A stretch of DNA of 64,000 nt from Actinomycetota bacterium (lineage in GTDB: Bacteria > Actinomycetota > CADDZG01 > JAHWKV01 > JAOPZY01): contig DASTWV010000028.1 of assembly GCA_035765775.1 (NCBI GenBank), positions 1 to 64,000 on the forward strand. Reading direction: 5' to 3'. Of this stretch, positions 26,066-34,473 are shown one piece after another. Both the position numbers and the translations under genes were made by a program. Under the pieces are notes generated by a model, which ran no database searches, was not told the origin of the DNA, and saw nothing but the letters and a program-made list of their open reading frames with translations. How positions within the stretch are numbered: the first letter of the stretch is position 1; every line of letters begins with the position of its first letter.

Positions 26066-27067
26066 ATGACACTCCCGCACCGCACACTTGGCCCCGGCGG
26101 CCTGGAGGTTTCCGCCCTCGGGCTGGGCTGCATGGGGATGTCCGAGTTCTACGGCTCGACGCCTGCCGACGAACCGGAGTCGGTCGCCACCATCCACCGC
26201 GCCCTCGAGCTCGGGGTCACGTTCTTCGACACCTCGGACATGTACGGCCCGCACACCAACGAGGAACTGCTCGGCCGGGCGCTGAAGGGCCGGTGGAACG
26301 AGGTCGTGATCGCCACCAAGTTCGGCTTCGTCCGGGACCCCGACAACCCGGGGGTCCGCAGCATCAACGGGCGCCCGGCGTACGTCCGGCAGGCGTGCGA
26401 AGGATCTTTGCGGCGTCTCGGCGTCGACCACATTGACCTTTACTACCAGCACCGGATCGACCCGGACACGCCCATCGAGGACACGGTCGGGGCACTCTCC
26501 GATCTGATCCACGAGGGGAAGGTCCGCCACATCGGGCTCTCCGAAGCGTCTCCGGGAACCCTCCGGCGGGCTGCGGCTGTACACCCCATTGCCGCCCTCC
26601 AGTCCGAGTGGTCCCTGTTCGCCCGGGACATCGAGGCCGAGGTCGTTCCCACCTGCCGGGAGCTGGGGATCGGCATCGTGGCCTACAGCCCGCTGGGCCG
26701 GGGCCTGCTGACCGGGACGATCACCAGCACCGAGGCGATGGCGGACACCGACTTCCGCAAGGTGGCCCAGCCGAGGTTTCAAGGCGACAACCTGGCGCAC
26801 AACCTGGCACTGGTGGACGAGGTCAAAGCTGTTGCGGCCCAGCACGAGGCGACGCCCGGGCAGGTGGCCCTGGCCTGGGTACTCGCCCGGGGCGACGACG
26901 TGGTCCCGATCCCGGGCACCCGCCGCCGGCGGTACCTGGAGGAGAACGTGGGTGCGGCATCGTTGGAGCTGACGGCGGACGACCTGGAACGGCTCGAGGG
27001 CCTGGAGGCTGCCGGCGCCCGCTACGCCGACATGCGCCCGCTACAGGGGGAAAGCGCCGCCCGCTAA
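26066..27067 (+). CDS. Aldo/keto reductase
   Basis: A 333-residue TIM-barrel oxidoreductase of the AKR family that uses NADPH. Catalytic residues appear as Asp in [21 protein letters not shown] (with the Tyr), Lys in VIATKFGFV and His in [18 protein letters not shown]. The end carries the cofactor motif [32 protein letters not shown]. Its closest-looking group is AKR13/AKR11-like ([32 protein letters not shown]). It is a single gene. Confidence 0.94.
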   Translation: MTLPHRTLGPGGLEVSALGLGCMGMSEFYGSTPADEPESVATIHRALELGVTFFDTSDMYGPHTNEELLGRALKGRWNEVVIATKFGFVRDPDNPGVRSINGRPAYVRQACEGSLRRLGVDHIDLYYQHRIDPDTPIEDTVGALSDLIHEGKVRHIGLSEASPGTLRRAAAVHPIAALQSEWSLFARDIEAEVVPTCRELGIGIVAYSPLGRGLLTGTITSTEAMADTDFRKVAQPRFQGDNLAHNLALVDEVKAVAAQHEATPGQVALAWVLARGDDVVPIPGTRRRRYLEENVGAASLELTADDLERLEGLEAAGARYADMRPLQGESAAR

Positions 27068-27085
27068 TCGCCGAGGCCCCGGATT

Positions 27086-27562
27086 TCAGTACGGTAACCG
27101 GTTCTCCGACGCCCACAAAGACGTGAGTTCCTCCAAGGTCCAAATTTCCTGCTCTGGAGCGAGGTCAGTCGGGTAACTGCGTAGAACGCACGGAGCCCAC
27201 GCCTCAAACATGGCCTGAATTACGCGCCAGGCCATCTTCTGTGTTGGTTGTCCGCGGACAAGATCGAGGATTATGCATGCGCCCGGTTCTTCGCCAAGCT
27301 TAGCCCGGAGTTCTTCCCGCAAGGCCAGCTGGTGATGCCACTCATCAATGCTCTTGGGGGATGAATCGTATGGCTTAATGGGGGCAGTCCAATCCGAATC
27401 ACACTCCACATCCCACTTGATATTGACGCACGCGACCTGCGAATTTATCCGACCGTCGTATGCACCAATCGCCTTCAAGGATCCGCCCTGGGAAATGATG
27501 AAGCGCGTCAGATCATCCTTCGTTACGGGCTGGGCGGTTACGAGAATCAGCGTTGGCCCCAC
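27086..27562 (-). CDS. Putative immunity protein for the adjacent secreted toxin
   Basis: A 158-residue acidic soluble protein of unknown family, with mixed alpha/beta character (TLILVTAQPVTKDDLTRFIISQGGSLKAIGAYDGRI; EWHHQLALREELRAKLGEEPGACIILDLVRG). It lies two bases after the toxin stop and on the same strand, exactly where a polymorphic-toxin immunity gene is expected. Base composition is less GC-rich than its neighbours, like the toxin's C-terminal part. The immunity role is inferred from position only; no matching family was recognised. Confidence 0.55.
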   Translation of the reverse strand: MGPTLILVTAQPVTKDDLTRFIISQGGSLKAIGAYDGRINSQVACVNIKWDVECDSDWTAPIKPYDSSPKSIDEWHHQLALREELRAKLGEEPGACIILDLVRGQPTQKMAWRVIQAMFEAWAPCVLRSYPTDLAPEQEIWTLEELTSLWASENRLPY

Positions 27563-27564
27563 GA

Positions 27565-28656
27565 TCAGCCCCTCAATTCGTGTAACAAATTGATGAGCTG
27601 GTTCATGTCCCTGACAACGAAGACGCCCTGCTCAGCGAGATCCGCAGCTGCCTGATTGGCGTATGTCGGGCTGAAAACGATGACAGCCTTGTGGGTCGGG
27701 TTCACGAGCGGGTCTTGATATTTGCGGGTTTGGCTGACCTTGCCGTTCGGGCTCCGTGTTACTTCCACAATGGCTTCATTCGTTTCGAAGTCGATTTCCC
27801 CTCCTTCGCCCTCGGAGGTGACAAATAGAGAGCGGAATTTCAGGATGGGGAACCCCTCCGCAAGCACATGTTTGGCTACGCCCGCTTCGAACTTTTCGTC
27901 AGCGGTCCCGGCTGCAAGCTGGCGATCGATTCGGGCCCGGATCCGCACCTTTTCCTGGACGCTTTGGATCGGCTCGTCGCGGCCAGCCTTCTTCGGCTTG
28001 CTCTCCTCGGCTTCTCGACCTATCGGGACGGCCTCGAAGGTCTCCACCGGGATGCCGTCCATATCGATCGTGACCTCGACGACCGCCAGGCACTCGGTGT
28101 TGATGGGCACCATGCCCTGATTCCAGAAGGCCCCCGCCGCCTCCTCCGGCACCAACCCGCACGGGTTGACGGGGAGGGTCATCGGCTTCGGCTGGGGAGC
28201 ACGTGAGTCGAGGGTCAGCGGCGCCAGGCGGTGGGTAGCGTCGTCCAACCGCTGCCGGGCCAGGCGGTAAGCCGACGACGACATCTCCGCCGCACCGGCG
28301 AAGAGGCCTCCTGCGGGTACACCCTGCCCCGTCAACGCCTGCGCCAGGTCCCAAGACTCGTCGGCGTCCTGCAGGGAGTTGGCCAGGGCGTCGAGCGCCT
28401 GCTGGCCGTCGCCCAGGGTTCTGGAGGCAGACCGCATCCGGTTGGCGATGGCATGCATCCGGCCACCGAATGCGTCGGCCGCGGGGCCCTGCCAACCGGC
28501 CACGGAGGCCAAGGCGTCGACATTGGAAGCGAAGGTGAGCAGCCCGGTCACGGGGCCGATGAGGGCATCGCGGATGCTACGCAGGACATCGGAGTCGCCT
28601 GCGGGTCGGGGGGCGGCTGTGACACCGGTCGCGCCAGGAGCGGGCACGGTGGGCAT
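27565..28656 (-). CDS. WXG-type secreted polymorphic toxin with PD-(D/E)xK-like nuclease tip
   Basis: A 363-residue protein. The N-terminal about 150 residues are a helical WXG100-like module with the WxG turn in ASVAGWQGPAADAFGGRM and Ala-rich coiled-coil helices (QALDALANSLQDADESWDLAQAL), typical of type VII secretion substrates. A proline-rich linker (APQPKPMTLPVNP) leads to a C-terminal domain with EGGEIDFETNEAIVEVTRSPNGK, which resembles the E...D...ExK nuclease core with Thr in place of the usual Lys. The composition changes in the C-terminal part. The ATG overlaps the TGA of the preceding partner gene. No secretion machinery is in the window. Confidence 0.68.
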   Translation of the reverse strand: MPTVPAPGATGVTAAPRPAGDSDVLRSIRDALIGPVTGLLTFASNVDALASVAGWQGPAADAFGGRMHAIANRMRSASRTLGDGQQALDALANSLQDADESWDLAQALTGQGVPAGGLFAGAAEMSSSAYRLARQRLDDATHRLAPLTLDSRAPQPKPMTLPVNPCGLVPEEAAGAFWNQGMVPINTECLAVVEVTIDMDGIPVETFEAVPIGREAEESKPKKAGRDEPIQSVQEKVRIRARIDRQLAAGTADEKFEAGVAKHVLAEGFPILKFRSLFVTSEGEGGEIDFETNEAIVEVTRSPNGKVSQTRKYQDPLVNPTHKAVIVFSPTYANQAAADLAEQGVFVVRDMNQLINLLHELRG

Positions 28657-28937
28657 CAGTGGTTTCCTGCTCCGTCGGCGGCTTCGGCCGCCAACGTCAG
28701 GGCCAGGGTGTACTCATAAAGCCCGGCCAGCTCGTCCCGGACCGCGCTCAGGTACTGGTCCGCCGCAGTGGCGAAGGTGTGCGCCGAGGCCCCGGTCGCC
28801 AGATCGCCGGCAGCCTCCCCGACGCCGAGCGCCCGCACCCAGAGGTCCACCCTCAGGGAGTCGAGCTGCAGGGCGGCGTCCTTGATCCGCTGCCCGGCGG
28901 CGCTCAGCTGGTCGATGTCCACCTGTAGAGCACCCAT
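28656..28937 (-). CDS. Small helical WXG100/ESX-like partner protein
   Basis: A 93-residue all-helical protein (VDIDQLSAAGQRIKDAALQLDSLRVDLWVRALG ... YLSAVRDELAGLYEYTLALTLAAEAADG). The length and composition match small ESX/WXG-like partners or chaperones encoded just upstream of LXG/WXG toxins. The canonical WxG turn is absent, so it is probably the partner of the toxin rather than an EsxA homolog. Its TGA overlaps the toxin ATG (TGATG). Confidence 0.68.
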   Translation of the reverse strand: MGALQVDIDQLSAAGQRIKDAALQLDSLRVDLWVRALGVGEAAGDLATGASAHTFATAADQYLSAVRDELAGLYEYTLALTLAAEAADGAGNH

Positions 28938-29254
28938 GTGGGCGAGGCTACACTAAAGAACGCATGTAAGCAATCGGCAGAGCAGCAGGCGCCTCGGATC
29001 GGCCAGACCCGGTTCGTCCGCTTCGACGGCAGGCAGGTCGCCACGGATCCACCGGGAGACGTTCCGAGAAAGGTCGGCCGAGATCCGCTTTTCCGGGTGG
29101 CCCGGCGCTGGGGCAGGTGGGGTAGTGGGCGGAGGTGGGCAACAAAAGCCGTACTCTTCACGGGTTTTGTTGCTCACTTAGATGTCTAACTGTCGCAACG
29201 GACCGTTTCGACGCCCCCCGCCCCCGGCCCGGCCCCCGCCCCCGGCCCCCGCGC
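28938..29254. other. Non-coding stretch between the toxin operon and the YbjQ operon
   Basis: No convincing gene in 317 bases. It should hold the toxin operon promoter. The region contains a clear inverted repeat (annotated separately at 29139-29173). Small open frames here have no protein-like pattern. Confidence 0.5.
29139..29173 (-). terminator. Inverted repeat GCAACAAAA/TTTTGTTGC
   Basis: A perfect 9-base inverted repeat with a 17-base loop, about 80 bases downstream of the YbjQ operon end on the minus strand. It is AT-richer than its surroundings. It can act as a weak terminator for that operon or as an operator for the toxin operon; the sequence does not decide. Confidence 0.45.
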
Positions 29255-29464
29255 CTATGCCGGCGGCTCCGGCACGTAGTGGCGGGTCCCGTCGGCCGGG
29301 TCCACCCACACCCGCATGATGCGGCCAGTGGACGGGTCCCGGAACGACTCCGGGGTTGGCTGCCACCCGGGCGCCGCCGCCGGGCTCTCGCCGTGGCGGT
29401 GGAGCTGGAAGTAGCCGACGACGGCAATGACCACGACCGCCGCCAGGATCGCCAGGCCGATCAC
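29255..29464 (-). CDS. Small single-pass membrane protein coupled to ybjQ
   Basis: A 69-residue protein starting at GTG 29464. Residues 1-19 (VIGLAILAAVVVIAVVGYFQL) form one membrane helix. The tail (PGWQPTPESFRDPSTGRIMRVWVDPADGTRHYVPEPP) looks like a small WW-like or SH3-like fold with the pattern DP-x-T-x-R-x-x-R-V-W-x-D-x-x-D-G-x-R. The start overlaps the stop of the YbjQ gene (GTGA), so the two are translationally coupled. The function is unknown. Confidence 0.7.
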   Translation of the reverse strand: MIGLAILAAVVVIAVVGYFQLHRHGESPAAAPGWQPTPESFRDPSTGRIMRVWVDPADGTRHYVPEPPA

Positions 29465-29844
29465 TGCTTGGCCACCACGACGACCGCCGTCCCGTACGCC
29501 ACGATCTCGGTCAGGGTCTCGCCCATCTCGGAGGAGTCGAAGCGCATTCCGATGATGGCGTTGCCGCCCATGATCCGGGCGTTCTCGATCATCCGGTCGA
29601 TGGCGTGCCGGCGGCTGTCCTCCAGCAGCTCGGTGTACTGGGTGACCTCGCCGCCGGCGATGGTCTTGAACGCCGCCCCGAAGCTCTTGAGGGCGCCCAT
29701 GCTGCGGACGATGAGCCCGAAGCAGCTCCCCACGTAGTGTTCGACGTGCCAATCGGGGAAGTCGAAGGTGGTGGTCACCGGCATGGCGGTGGGGGCGGCG
29801 CCGACGTTGGGTCGGGCTCCCTCGCCGTGCGGGTACTGGCTCAT
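29461..29844 (-). CDS. ybjQ: YbjQ/DUF74 family protein
   Basis: A 127-residue protein with an AGGAG ribosome-binding site before ATG 29844. The YbjQ core is VEHYVGSCFGLIVRSMGALKSFGAAFKTIAGGEVTQYTELLEDSRRHAIDRMIENARIMGGNAIIGMRFDSSEMGETLTEIVAYGTAVVV. The family forms pentameric, possibly heavy-metal-binding rings, and its function is not settled. It shares an operon with a small membrane protein. The N-terminal 25 residues are a Gly/Pro-rich extension. Confidence 0.9.
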   Translation of the reverse strand: MSQYPHGEGARPNVGAAPTAMPVTTTFDFPDWHVEHYVGSCFGLIVRSMGALKSFGAAFKTIAGGEVTQYTELLEDSRRHAIDRMIENARIMGGNAIIGMRFDSSEMGETLTEIVAYGTAVVVVAKQ

Positions 29845-29923
29845 GGATTTCTCCTCACTCGGGGGTGTTCGAGGGCGCGAAAAGGCAAGTGTGAACCACG
29901 CCCGGCCCCCCCGCCCGGAGGTG

Positions 29924-30838
29924 TCAGGCCTTGACCCAGTAGCGCAGGATCTTGTCGCTCGGCTGCCAGCTCTGGGTGTTGGCAGGGTCCTGTCGGGAGT
30001 AGACCTTGTTGGGCTTGTTCTTGGCCGATGGTGGGTCGACGATCAGGCAGAACATGTGCCCGTTGGGCCCCGCCGGGCTGGTCACGTTGACCACGTACTT
30101 GCCGACCGGCAGCGAGGCGCTCAGCTGGGCGAACGTCTGGCCCTCGGCGTCCCTCTCCGTCAGGCCGAAGCGCTGGTAGATCGGGCCGATCTTGGTGTCC
30201 ATGTCGTAGTACTTCAGGTCGTCGTCGTCCTTCCAGAGCTTCGCGTGGTACTCCGCGGCCGTCATGCCGAGGACGCCGAATTGCTCGAGGGACTGCAGGA
30301 CGCAGGCCTTCAACGGCCTGTACACCTGGGTGATGTCGCTGTCGATCTTGGCTGCTGGCCGGTTCTCCTCCTCGATCTTGCGCAGCGGTCCGGCGATCCC
30401 ATCGATCTCCCCGCGGAGCTCCCCGATCTTGCCGGGAGTGAGGCCGGCGACGTCCACTTTGGCCTGGATACCGTCCAGGTCGGCGAGCATCCAGGCAGCC
30501 CTCTCGTACTTCGCTGCCTCCCGTTTGAGGTAGCCGATGTAGCGGGTGAGGGCCTCCTTGGGGGCCACCGACCGGCCGAGCGGGATGAACTCGTTGATGG
30601 ACAGCAGCCGCTGCACCGCCACAGATGGATGGAGCAGGCTGCCGAGCGCCCGGTTGCCCGCCGGTCCGGCGATCCCCGCTACCGCCCGGAGCGGCAGGTG
30701 ACCAGCCGGGGAGAGCGCCCGCTGGAGCGCAGCGTTGCTCCCGGCGGGTCGGAGCGGGCCCCGGAGTGCTCCTCGGGAAGGGCTGCGGTCAGCGGGCCGA
30801 GCGACACCGCTGGTGCGAGGCGTGAGCGTTGTCCCCAC
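29924..30838 (-). CDS. AGN...VQR-motif protein of the kind linked to extracellular injection systems
   Basis: A 304-residue protein, preferring GTG 30838 with AAGGAG 6 bases upstream; the frame also extends to 30913. The N-terminal, low-complexity region contains the motif GPAGNRALGSLLHPSVAVQR, matching the 'LQRsAGNraV..Ll...VQR' signature found in many actinobacterial proteins associated with DUF4157/eCIS loci. The rest (LTRYIGYLKREAAKYERAAWML and SLPVGKYVVNVTSPAGPNGHMFCLIVDP) looks like a separate globular domain with a papain-like or cargo character, not identified. A similar motif occurs at 43312-44439. Confidence 0.62.
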   Translation of the reverse strand: MGTTLTPRTSGVARPADRSPSRGALRGPLRPAGSNAALQRALSPAGHLPLRAVAGIAGPAGNRALGSLLHPSVAVQRLLSINEFIPLGRSVAPKEALTRYIGYLKREAAKYERAAWMLADLDGIQAKVDVAGLTPGKIGELRGEIDGIAGPLRKIEEENRPAAKIDSDITQVYRPLKACVLQSLEQFGVLGMTAAEYHAKLWKDDDDLKYYDMDTKIGPIYQRFGLTERDAEGQTFAQLSASLPVGKYVVNVTSPAGPNGHMFCLIVDPPSAKNKPNKVYSRQDPANTQSWQPSDKILRYWVKA

Positions 30839-31029
30839 AGCATGCTCCTTGGCCGAGTGCCGGACAGGTTGGCTGCCTGGGAGTGTACGCCGAATAAGAG
30901 TTTTGCCGCTCACGTCGGGAGACCGGGGCCGCGGGAACGTACGAGTTTCTCGCTTCGACCTCGGCCCACTGCATATGATCCGGCCAGTTCAGCATTCTCG
31001 GGCGGACATCGACAGAAGGGGCGGAAAGT

Positions 31030-31596
31030 ATGCGCAAGGATCTGGCGCCCGCTGCGGCAGGCGAAGCACCAGCTACACCAATGGGACGGCGGCTCCGTAC
31101 CCTCCGGCGCCCTTCGGCTGCACTGCTGACGCTGCTGGCCGGGGTGGCGGCCGTCGGGTTCGGCTGCAGTTCCAAGAACACCACCAGCACCTCCACGTCG
31201 GTTCCGCCGGGAGCGGTGAGCACCACCCCCGCGGCGCCGACCACCCCGATGGTGGAGGCCTCGAGCCCGATGGTGGAGACCTCGAGCCCGGCGGCATCGA
31301 CCTCGGGGGTTTCGGGGACCTGGTCGGGGACCTACAGCGGCACCTTCACCGGCACGTTCCACCTGACGTGGACCCAGACCGGCAACAACCTGAACGGCAC
31401 GATCAATCTCTCGACATCGCCCGGCGACACGCCCCTCAACGGGACCCTGAACGGCAATACGATCACGTTCGGAACCGTCGGAAGTGCGGCGGTGACGTAC
31501 ACGGGGACGATCTCCGGCAGCCACATGTCGGGCACCTGGCAGATCGCCGGCGGCCCGGCTGCGGCTGGCGGCTCCTGGAGCGCCAACAAGCAATAG
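31030..31596 (+). CDS. Secreted lipoprotein with beta-rich C-terminal domain
   Basis: A 188-residue protein (171 from the second ATG at 31081). A hydrophobic signal (RPSAALLTLLAGVAAVGFGC) ends in a cysteine followed by a Ser/Thr-rich linker (STSTSVPPGAVSTTPAAPTTP with a short repeat SSPMVETSSP). The C-terminal region has GTWSGTYSGTFTGTFHLTWTQTGNNLNGTINLS and GTISGSHMSGTWQI strands that suggest a small lipocalin-like or barrel-like fold found in many secreted actinobacterial proteins. The lipobox VGFGC is not ideal. It ends in a very good terminator. Confidence 0.82.
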   Translation: MRKDLAPAAAGEAPATPMGRRLRTLRRPSAALLTLLAGVAAVGFGCSSKNTTSTSTSVPPGAVSTTPAAPTTPMVEASSPMVETSSPAASTSGVSGTWSGTYSGTFTGTFHLTWTQTGNNLNGTINLSTSPGDTPLNGTLNGNTITFGTVGSAAVTYTGTISGSHMSGTWQIAGGPAAAGGSWSANKQ

Positions 31597-31619
31597 CCCA
31601 CACGCAGTCTCGCGGTCCG

Positions 31620-31650
31620 GAAAGGGAGCCCCATGCGGCTCCCTTTTTCG
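31620..31650 (+). terminator. Intrinsic terminator after the lipoprotein gene
   Basis: AAAGGGAGCC-CCATGC-GGCTCCCTTT forms a perfect 10-base stem followed by TT. It lies 24 bases after the stop codon of the lipoprotein gene and is the clearest Rho-independent terminator in the window. Confidence 0.92.
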
Positions 31651-31707
31651 CGCGGCAACCCGGGCACCTGCTCCGCACGGCGGGATCGTGCTGAAGTATC
31701 GGTTCGC

Positions 31708-31737
31708 TTGCAGTAGTATGTAAAACATTGTTATAGT
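31708..31737 (+). promoter_or_regulatory. Sigma-70-type promoter for the SEC-C gene
   Basis: TTGCAG at 31708-31713 and TATAGT at 31732-31737 with an 18-base spacer sit in an AT-rich pocket. The start codon at 31784 follows with a GGAGG site. Confidence 0.65.
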
Positions 31738-31783
31738 GCCGAGCAGCGTGAATCTGCCAATGAACATTGAGTGGAGGCGCCCT

Positions 31784-33790
31784 ATGCAGCGAATGAGCAC
31801 GTTCCCGTTCCCTACCAGGCCCAACCTCCGGGGCGGGCGCCCCGGCAGCCTGTCACCCGCCAACCGTGCCCTGGCTGCCCGCGCGGAGCCCGGTGTCTGG
31901 GCCGAGTCCGTGCTGCTGCAGTACAAGCGGAAGGCCTGCCCGGGGCTGCTCGCAGAGGAGTTGGTGGAGGCCCTGGGCCTGGAGCGGGTGGTCCGGCTGG
32001 CCGGTGCGTTGATCGACCAGGACCCGGCGGGGACCACCCCGCTGCTGTTCGCCGCCCAGGCCGCGACGTTGGCCGGAGATCCCGGGCGGGCCCTGGAGCT
32101 GCTCGAGCGCGTGCGCACCCGGGGCTCGGAGATTGCCATCCTCACGACCAGGGCCGCCGCACTCGCCGCCGCGGGCCAACTGGCCCGGGCCGCGGCGGAC
32201 CTGGAGGAGGTCTGCTGGGGCGACCTTTTCGGCCGGGACGGCCAGGTCCTGCGGGCCCGCGTCCTCGGGGCGATCCATCGCCGGCTCGCCATGCCCGGGG
32301 AGACATCATGCCCGTGCGGCTCGCACCGACCCTTTGCCAGGTGCTGCCAACCCGCCGAGCGGGAGGTCGTCCGCCGCTTCAGCGACGGCAGCCGCCTGGC
32401 ACACCTGCGCGCCGCGTACGAGTCCTATGCCCGGGGGAGCGACTGGTGGCTCCTGCCCGACGACGAGCGTGAGGTGGGGGAGTTCACGTGCCTCGAAGAT
32501 TGGTACTGGCGCCCGGATGTGCCGGTGGACGACTGGTTCGCCCGGACGGCGGCCGCCCCCTGGCACGCCGCTGAGCGGGAATGGTTCGGTCGGATCGGGG
32601 AGTTCGCCGCCCGGGCGGACCGTGCCCTCCGGTTCGACTGGGCGCTCACGATGCTCCCCGAGCGGCCAGAGCGCCAGTCCGTGGTGAGCCAGTTCGCCTG
32701 GGGCGAGCGCAGCGCCGGGCCCCTGAGCGCATTGGCCATGGACTGGATGAGCCATCACCGTTTCGGCGCTTGGCAGGTGGGCCCGCAGGCGCCCGGCCCC
32801 GGGCTGCTGGTGACCGAGATGGTCACCGGCCTCACCCTCTACGCGGCCGTCCGCCCCGCCGCCCCGCCGCCGCCGTGGTCCGTCCTGCTGGCGATGATGG
32901 TGCCCGACGAGGGCGTCTGGCGCCCCGGGGCTGGGCTGGTCGCACTCTCGCCCGTCGAGGGCGACGCCTTCGTCAGCTACGCACTCCGCTTCGGTGCCCG
33001 CACGCCCCGGAGGCCGGCGGGCCGGCCGGCGGACCCGGTGGCGGCTGAGGTGGCCCCTGGTCTGCTGGGCGAGACCGATCCGCTCGCGGATCAGGCGGCC
33101 TGTGAGGCCGCCGACCGGGTGGCGCAGCACTTCCCCTACCTGGCCGTGGCGGCTCGCTTCACCCGGGCGGCGGCGGATCTGGACGACGGGGAGCCCTGGG
33201 AATGGCTGGAGGCCCGCTTCACGGTCCCGGACTGGCCGGCCCTCCGCCGCCTCCTGGAACACCGGGAGGACGTGATTGCCGGGCCCCGCGCCGAGCTGTG
33301 GTGGTACCGCACGCCGGTGAGCGGGCTGGCCCGGGAGCGGGCGGCCGAGTTCCCGGCCCGCCCGCACTGCGACCGCCCGGGATTGCCCCAGCGCTTCACG
33401 GGCGCTAAGGCGGTGCTCCGCCGGGAGCCGAAGGTCGTGGTGCTCCAGGCCTCCTCCCGGCGGCGGTACGAGGAGGCGCTGGCGGCACTCCGGGAGCTGG
33501 CCCCCACCCTGACGGTCGTGAGCGAGTGGTGCGAGACCCCCGGGGTCGATGCCCCGTTCTGGGCCGGCGACGAGGCGGGGAGCGCCGAGTGGGAGGCCAT
33601 GTGGGCGGCGACGCCGCACCCGCGGCTCGGGGGCCTCACCCCCCGCCAGGCCATGACCTCAACGTTCCGGGGCGCCCTCGAGGTGCAGCTGCGGGACCTC
33701 GAATACCACGCCCACCGTGCCCGCCTGGCGGGCCATCCGGCGCCCGACGTCGGGCGCCTCCGGGACCTCCTGGGCCGGCCTTCGGCGTAG
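31784..33790 (+). CDS. Large SEC-C motif protein with MbcA-like C-terminal tail
   Basis: A 668-residue protein from ATG 31784, with GGAGG 8 bases upstream. The first 150 residues are Ala/Leu-rich helices that look like TPR-type repeats (LLFAAQAATLAGDPGRALELLERVRT; AAALAAAGQLARAAADLEEV). A SEC-C zinc motif follows (SCPCGSHRPFARCC). A large mixed region comes next, and the end (ATPHPRLGGLTPRQAMTSTFRGALEVQLRDLEYHAHR) resembles the Xre/MbcA/ParS antitoxin fold segment 'P.LGG.TPR.A'. The function is unknown; zinc-bound SEC-C often marks protein-binding adaptors. It has its own promoter. Confidence 0.75.
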   Translation: MQRMSTFPFPTRPNLRGGRPGSLSPANRALAARAEPGVWAESVLLQYKRKACPGLLAEELVEALGLERVVRLAGALIDQDPAGTTPLLFAAQAATLAGDPGRALELLERVRTRGSEIAILTTRAAALAAAGQLARAAADLEEVCWGDLFGRDGQVLRARVLGAIHRRLAMPGETSCPCGSHRPFARCCQPAEREVVRRFSDGSRLAHLRAAYESYARGSDWWLLPDDEREVGEFTCLEDWYWRPDVPVDDWFARTAAAPWHAAEREWFGRIGEFAARADRALRFDWALTMLPERPERQSVVSQFAWGERSAGPLSALAMDWMSHHRFGAWQVGPQAPGPGLLVTEMVTGLTLYAAVRPAAPPPPWSVLLAMMVPDEGVWRPGAGLVALSPVEGDAFVSYALRFGARTPRRPAGRPADPVAAEVAPGLLGETDPLADQAACEAADRVAQHFPYLAVAARFTRAAADLDDGEPWEWLEARFTVPDWPALRRLLEHREDVIAGPRAELWWYRTPVSGLARERAAEFPARPHCDRPGLPQRFTGAKAVLRREPKVVVLQASSRRRYEEALAALRELAPTLTVVSEWCETPGVDAPFWAGDEAGSAEWEAMWAATPHPRLGGLTPRQAMTSTFRGALEVQLRDLEYHAHRARLAGHPAPDVGRLRDLLGRPSA

Positions 33791-33885
33791 GGCCACCATC
33801 GGCCTCGTTCCGGGCGCTGGGCTGGCCCAGCCACTCGGCCCAGCACGCTGCCCAGCCACGCTGCCCAACCGGGCTGCCCGGCGCC
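33791..33885. other. Convergent intergenic region with repeated CTGCCCAGCC-type tracts
   Basis: Between the SEC-C gene and the TetR gene, which converge. The sequence holds overlapping GGGCTGG/CCAGCC inverted repeats and several CTGCCC units, so it can fold into a bidirectional terminator. No U-tract is present. Confidence 0.4.
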
Positions 33886-34473
33886 CTACAGCGGCAGCCC
33901 CGCCTCGAGGAGCGCCAGCGCCTCATCGAACTGCTCGAAGGTGGCCGCCGGCGGGTCGTCGCCCCCGCACAGCATGGCGGACACGGTTACCCCGATCACC
34001 GCCCCGGCGAACGCCCGCACCGCCGGGTCGTCCGGCCTCCGCCCGCTCCGCTCGGCCACTGCCGTGGCGATCAGGCGCAGGGTGCGGACCAGCTCGTCGA
34101 GGCGCCGAGCCCGGAGTTCGGGCACGGAGCGGGAAAGGGCGATGCGCTCGGCCTCCTCGGCGAACTGTTGCGGCGTGAGGTTCCCGATCACCTGCCGCAT
34201 CGAGGCCCGCAGGGCGGCGAGCGGGCTCATCTCGGGCGGCTGCGCCTTGAAGGCCTCGACGAAGTCGTCGTCGTACTCGTCGTGCAGGACGAGGTCCTCC
34301 TTGGTCGGGAAGTAGCGGAACACCGTGCTGGCGGACACCTCGGCGGCCTCGGCCACCTGCTCCACCGTGGTGGCGGCGTAGCCGTGCTCGCGGATGAGGC
34401 GCATCGCTTCCTTGTGGATGGCGCTGCGGGTCCGTGACTTCTTGCGCTCCCGGAGGCCCTCGGCCTCAGTCAC
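33886..34473 (-). CDS. TetR-family transcriptional regulator
   Basis: A 195-residue repressor starting at GTG 34473, overlapping the last codons of the MFS gene by 8 bases. The N-terminal helix-turn-helix reads LRERKKSRTRSAIHKEAMRLIREHGYAATTVEQVAEAAEVSASTVFRYFPTKEDLVL, a standard TetR domain. The C-terminal ligand-binding domain contains LRLIATAVAERSGRRPDDPAVRAFAGAVIGV. Its position as second gene of the MFS operon makes it the likely repressor of that operon. Confidence 0.93.
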   Translation of the reverse strand: MTEAEGLRERKKSRTRSAIHKEAMRLIREHGYAATTVEQVAEAAEVSASTVFRYFPTKEDLVLHDEYDDDFVEAFKAQPPEMSPLAALRASMRQVIGNLTPQQFAEEAERIALSRSVPELRARRLDELVRTLRLIATAVAERSGRRPDDPAVRAFAGAVIGVTVSAMLCGGDDPPAATFEQFDEALALLEAGLPL

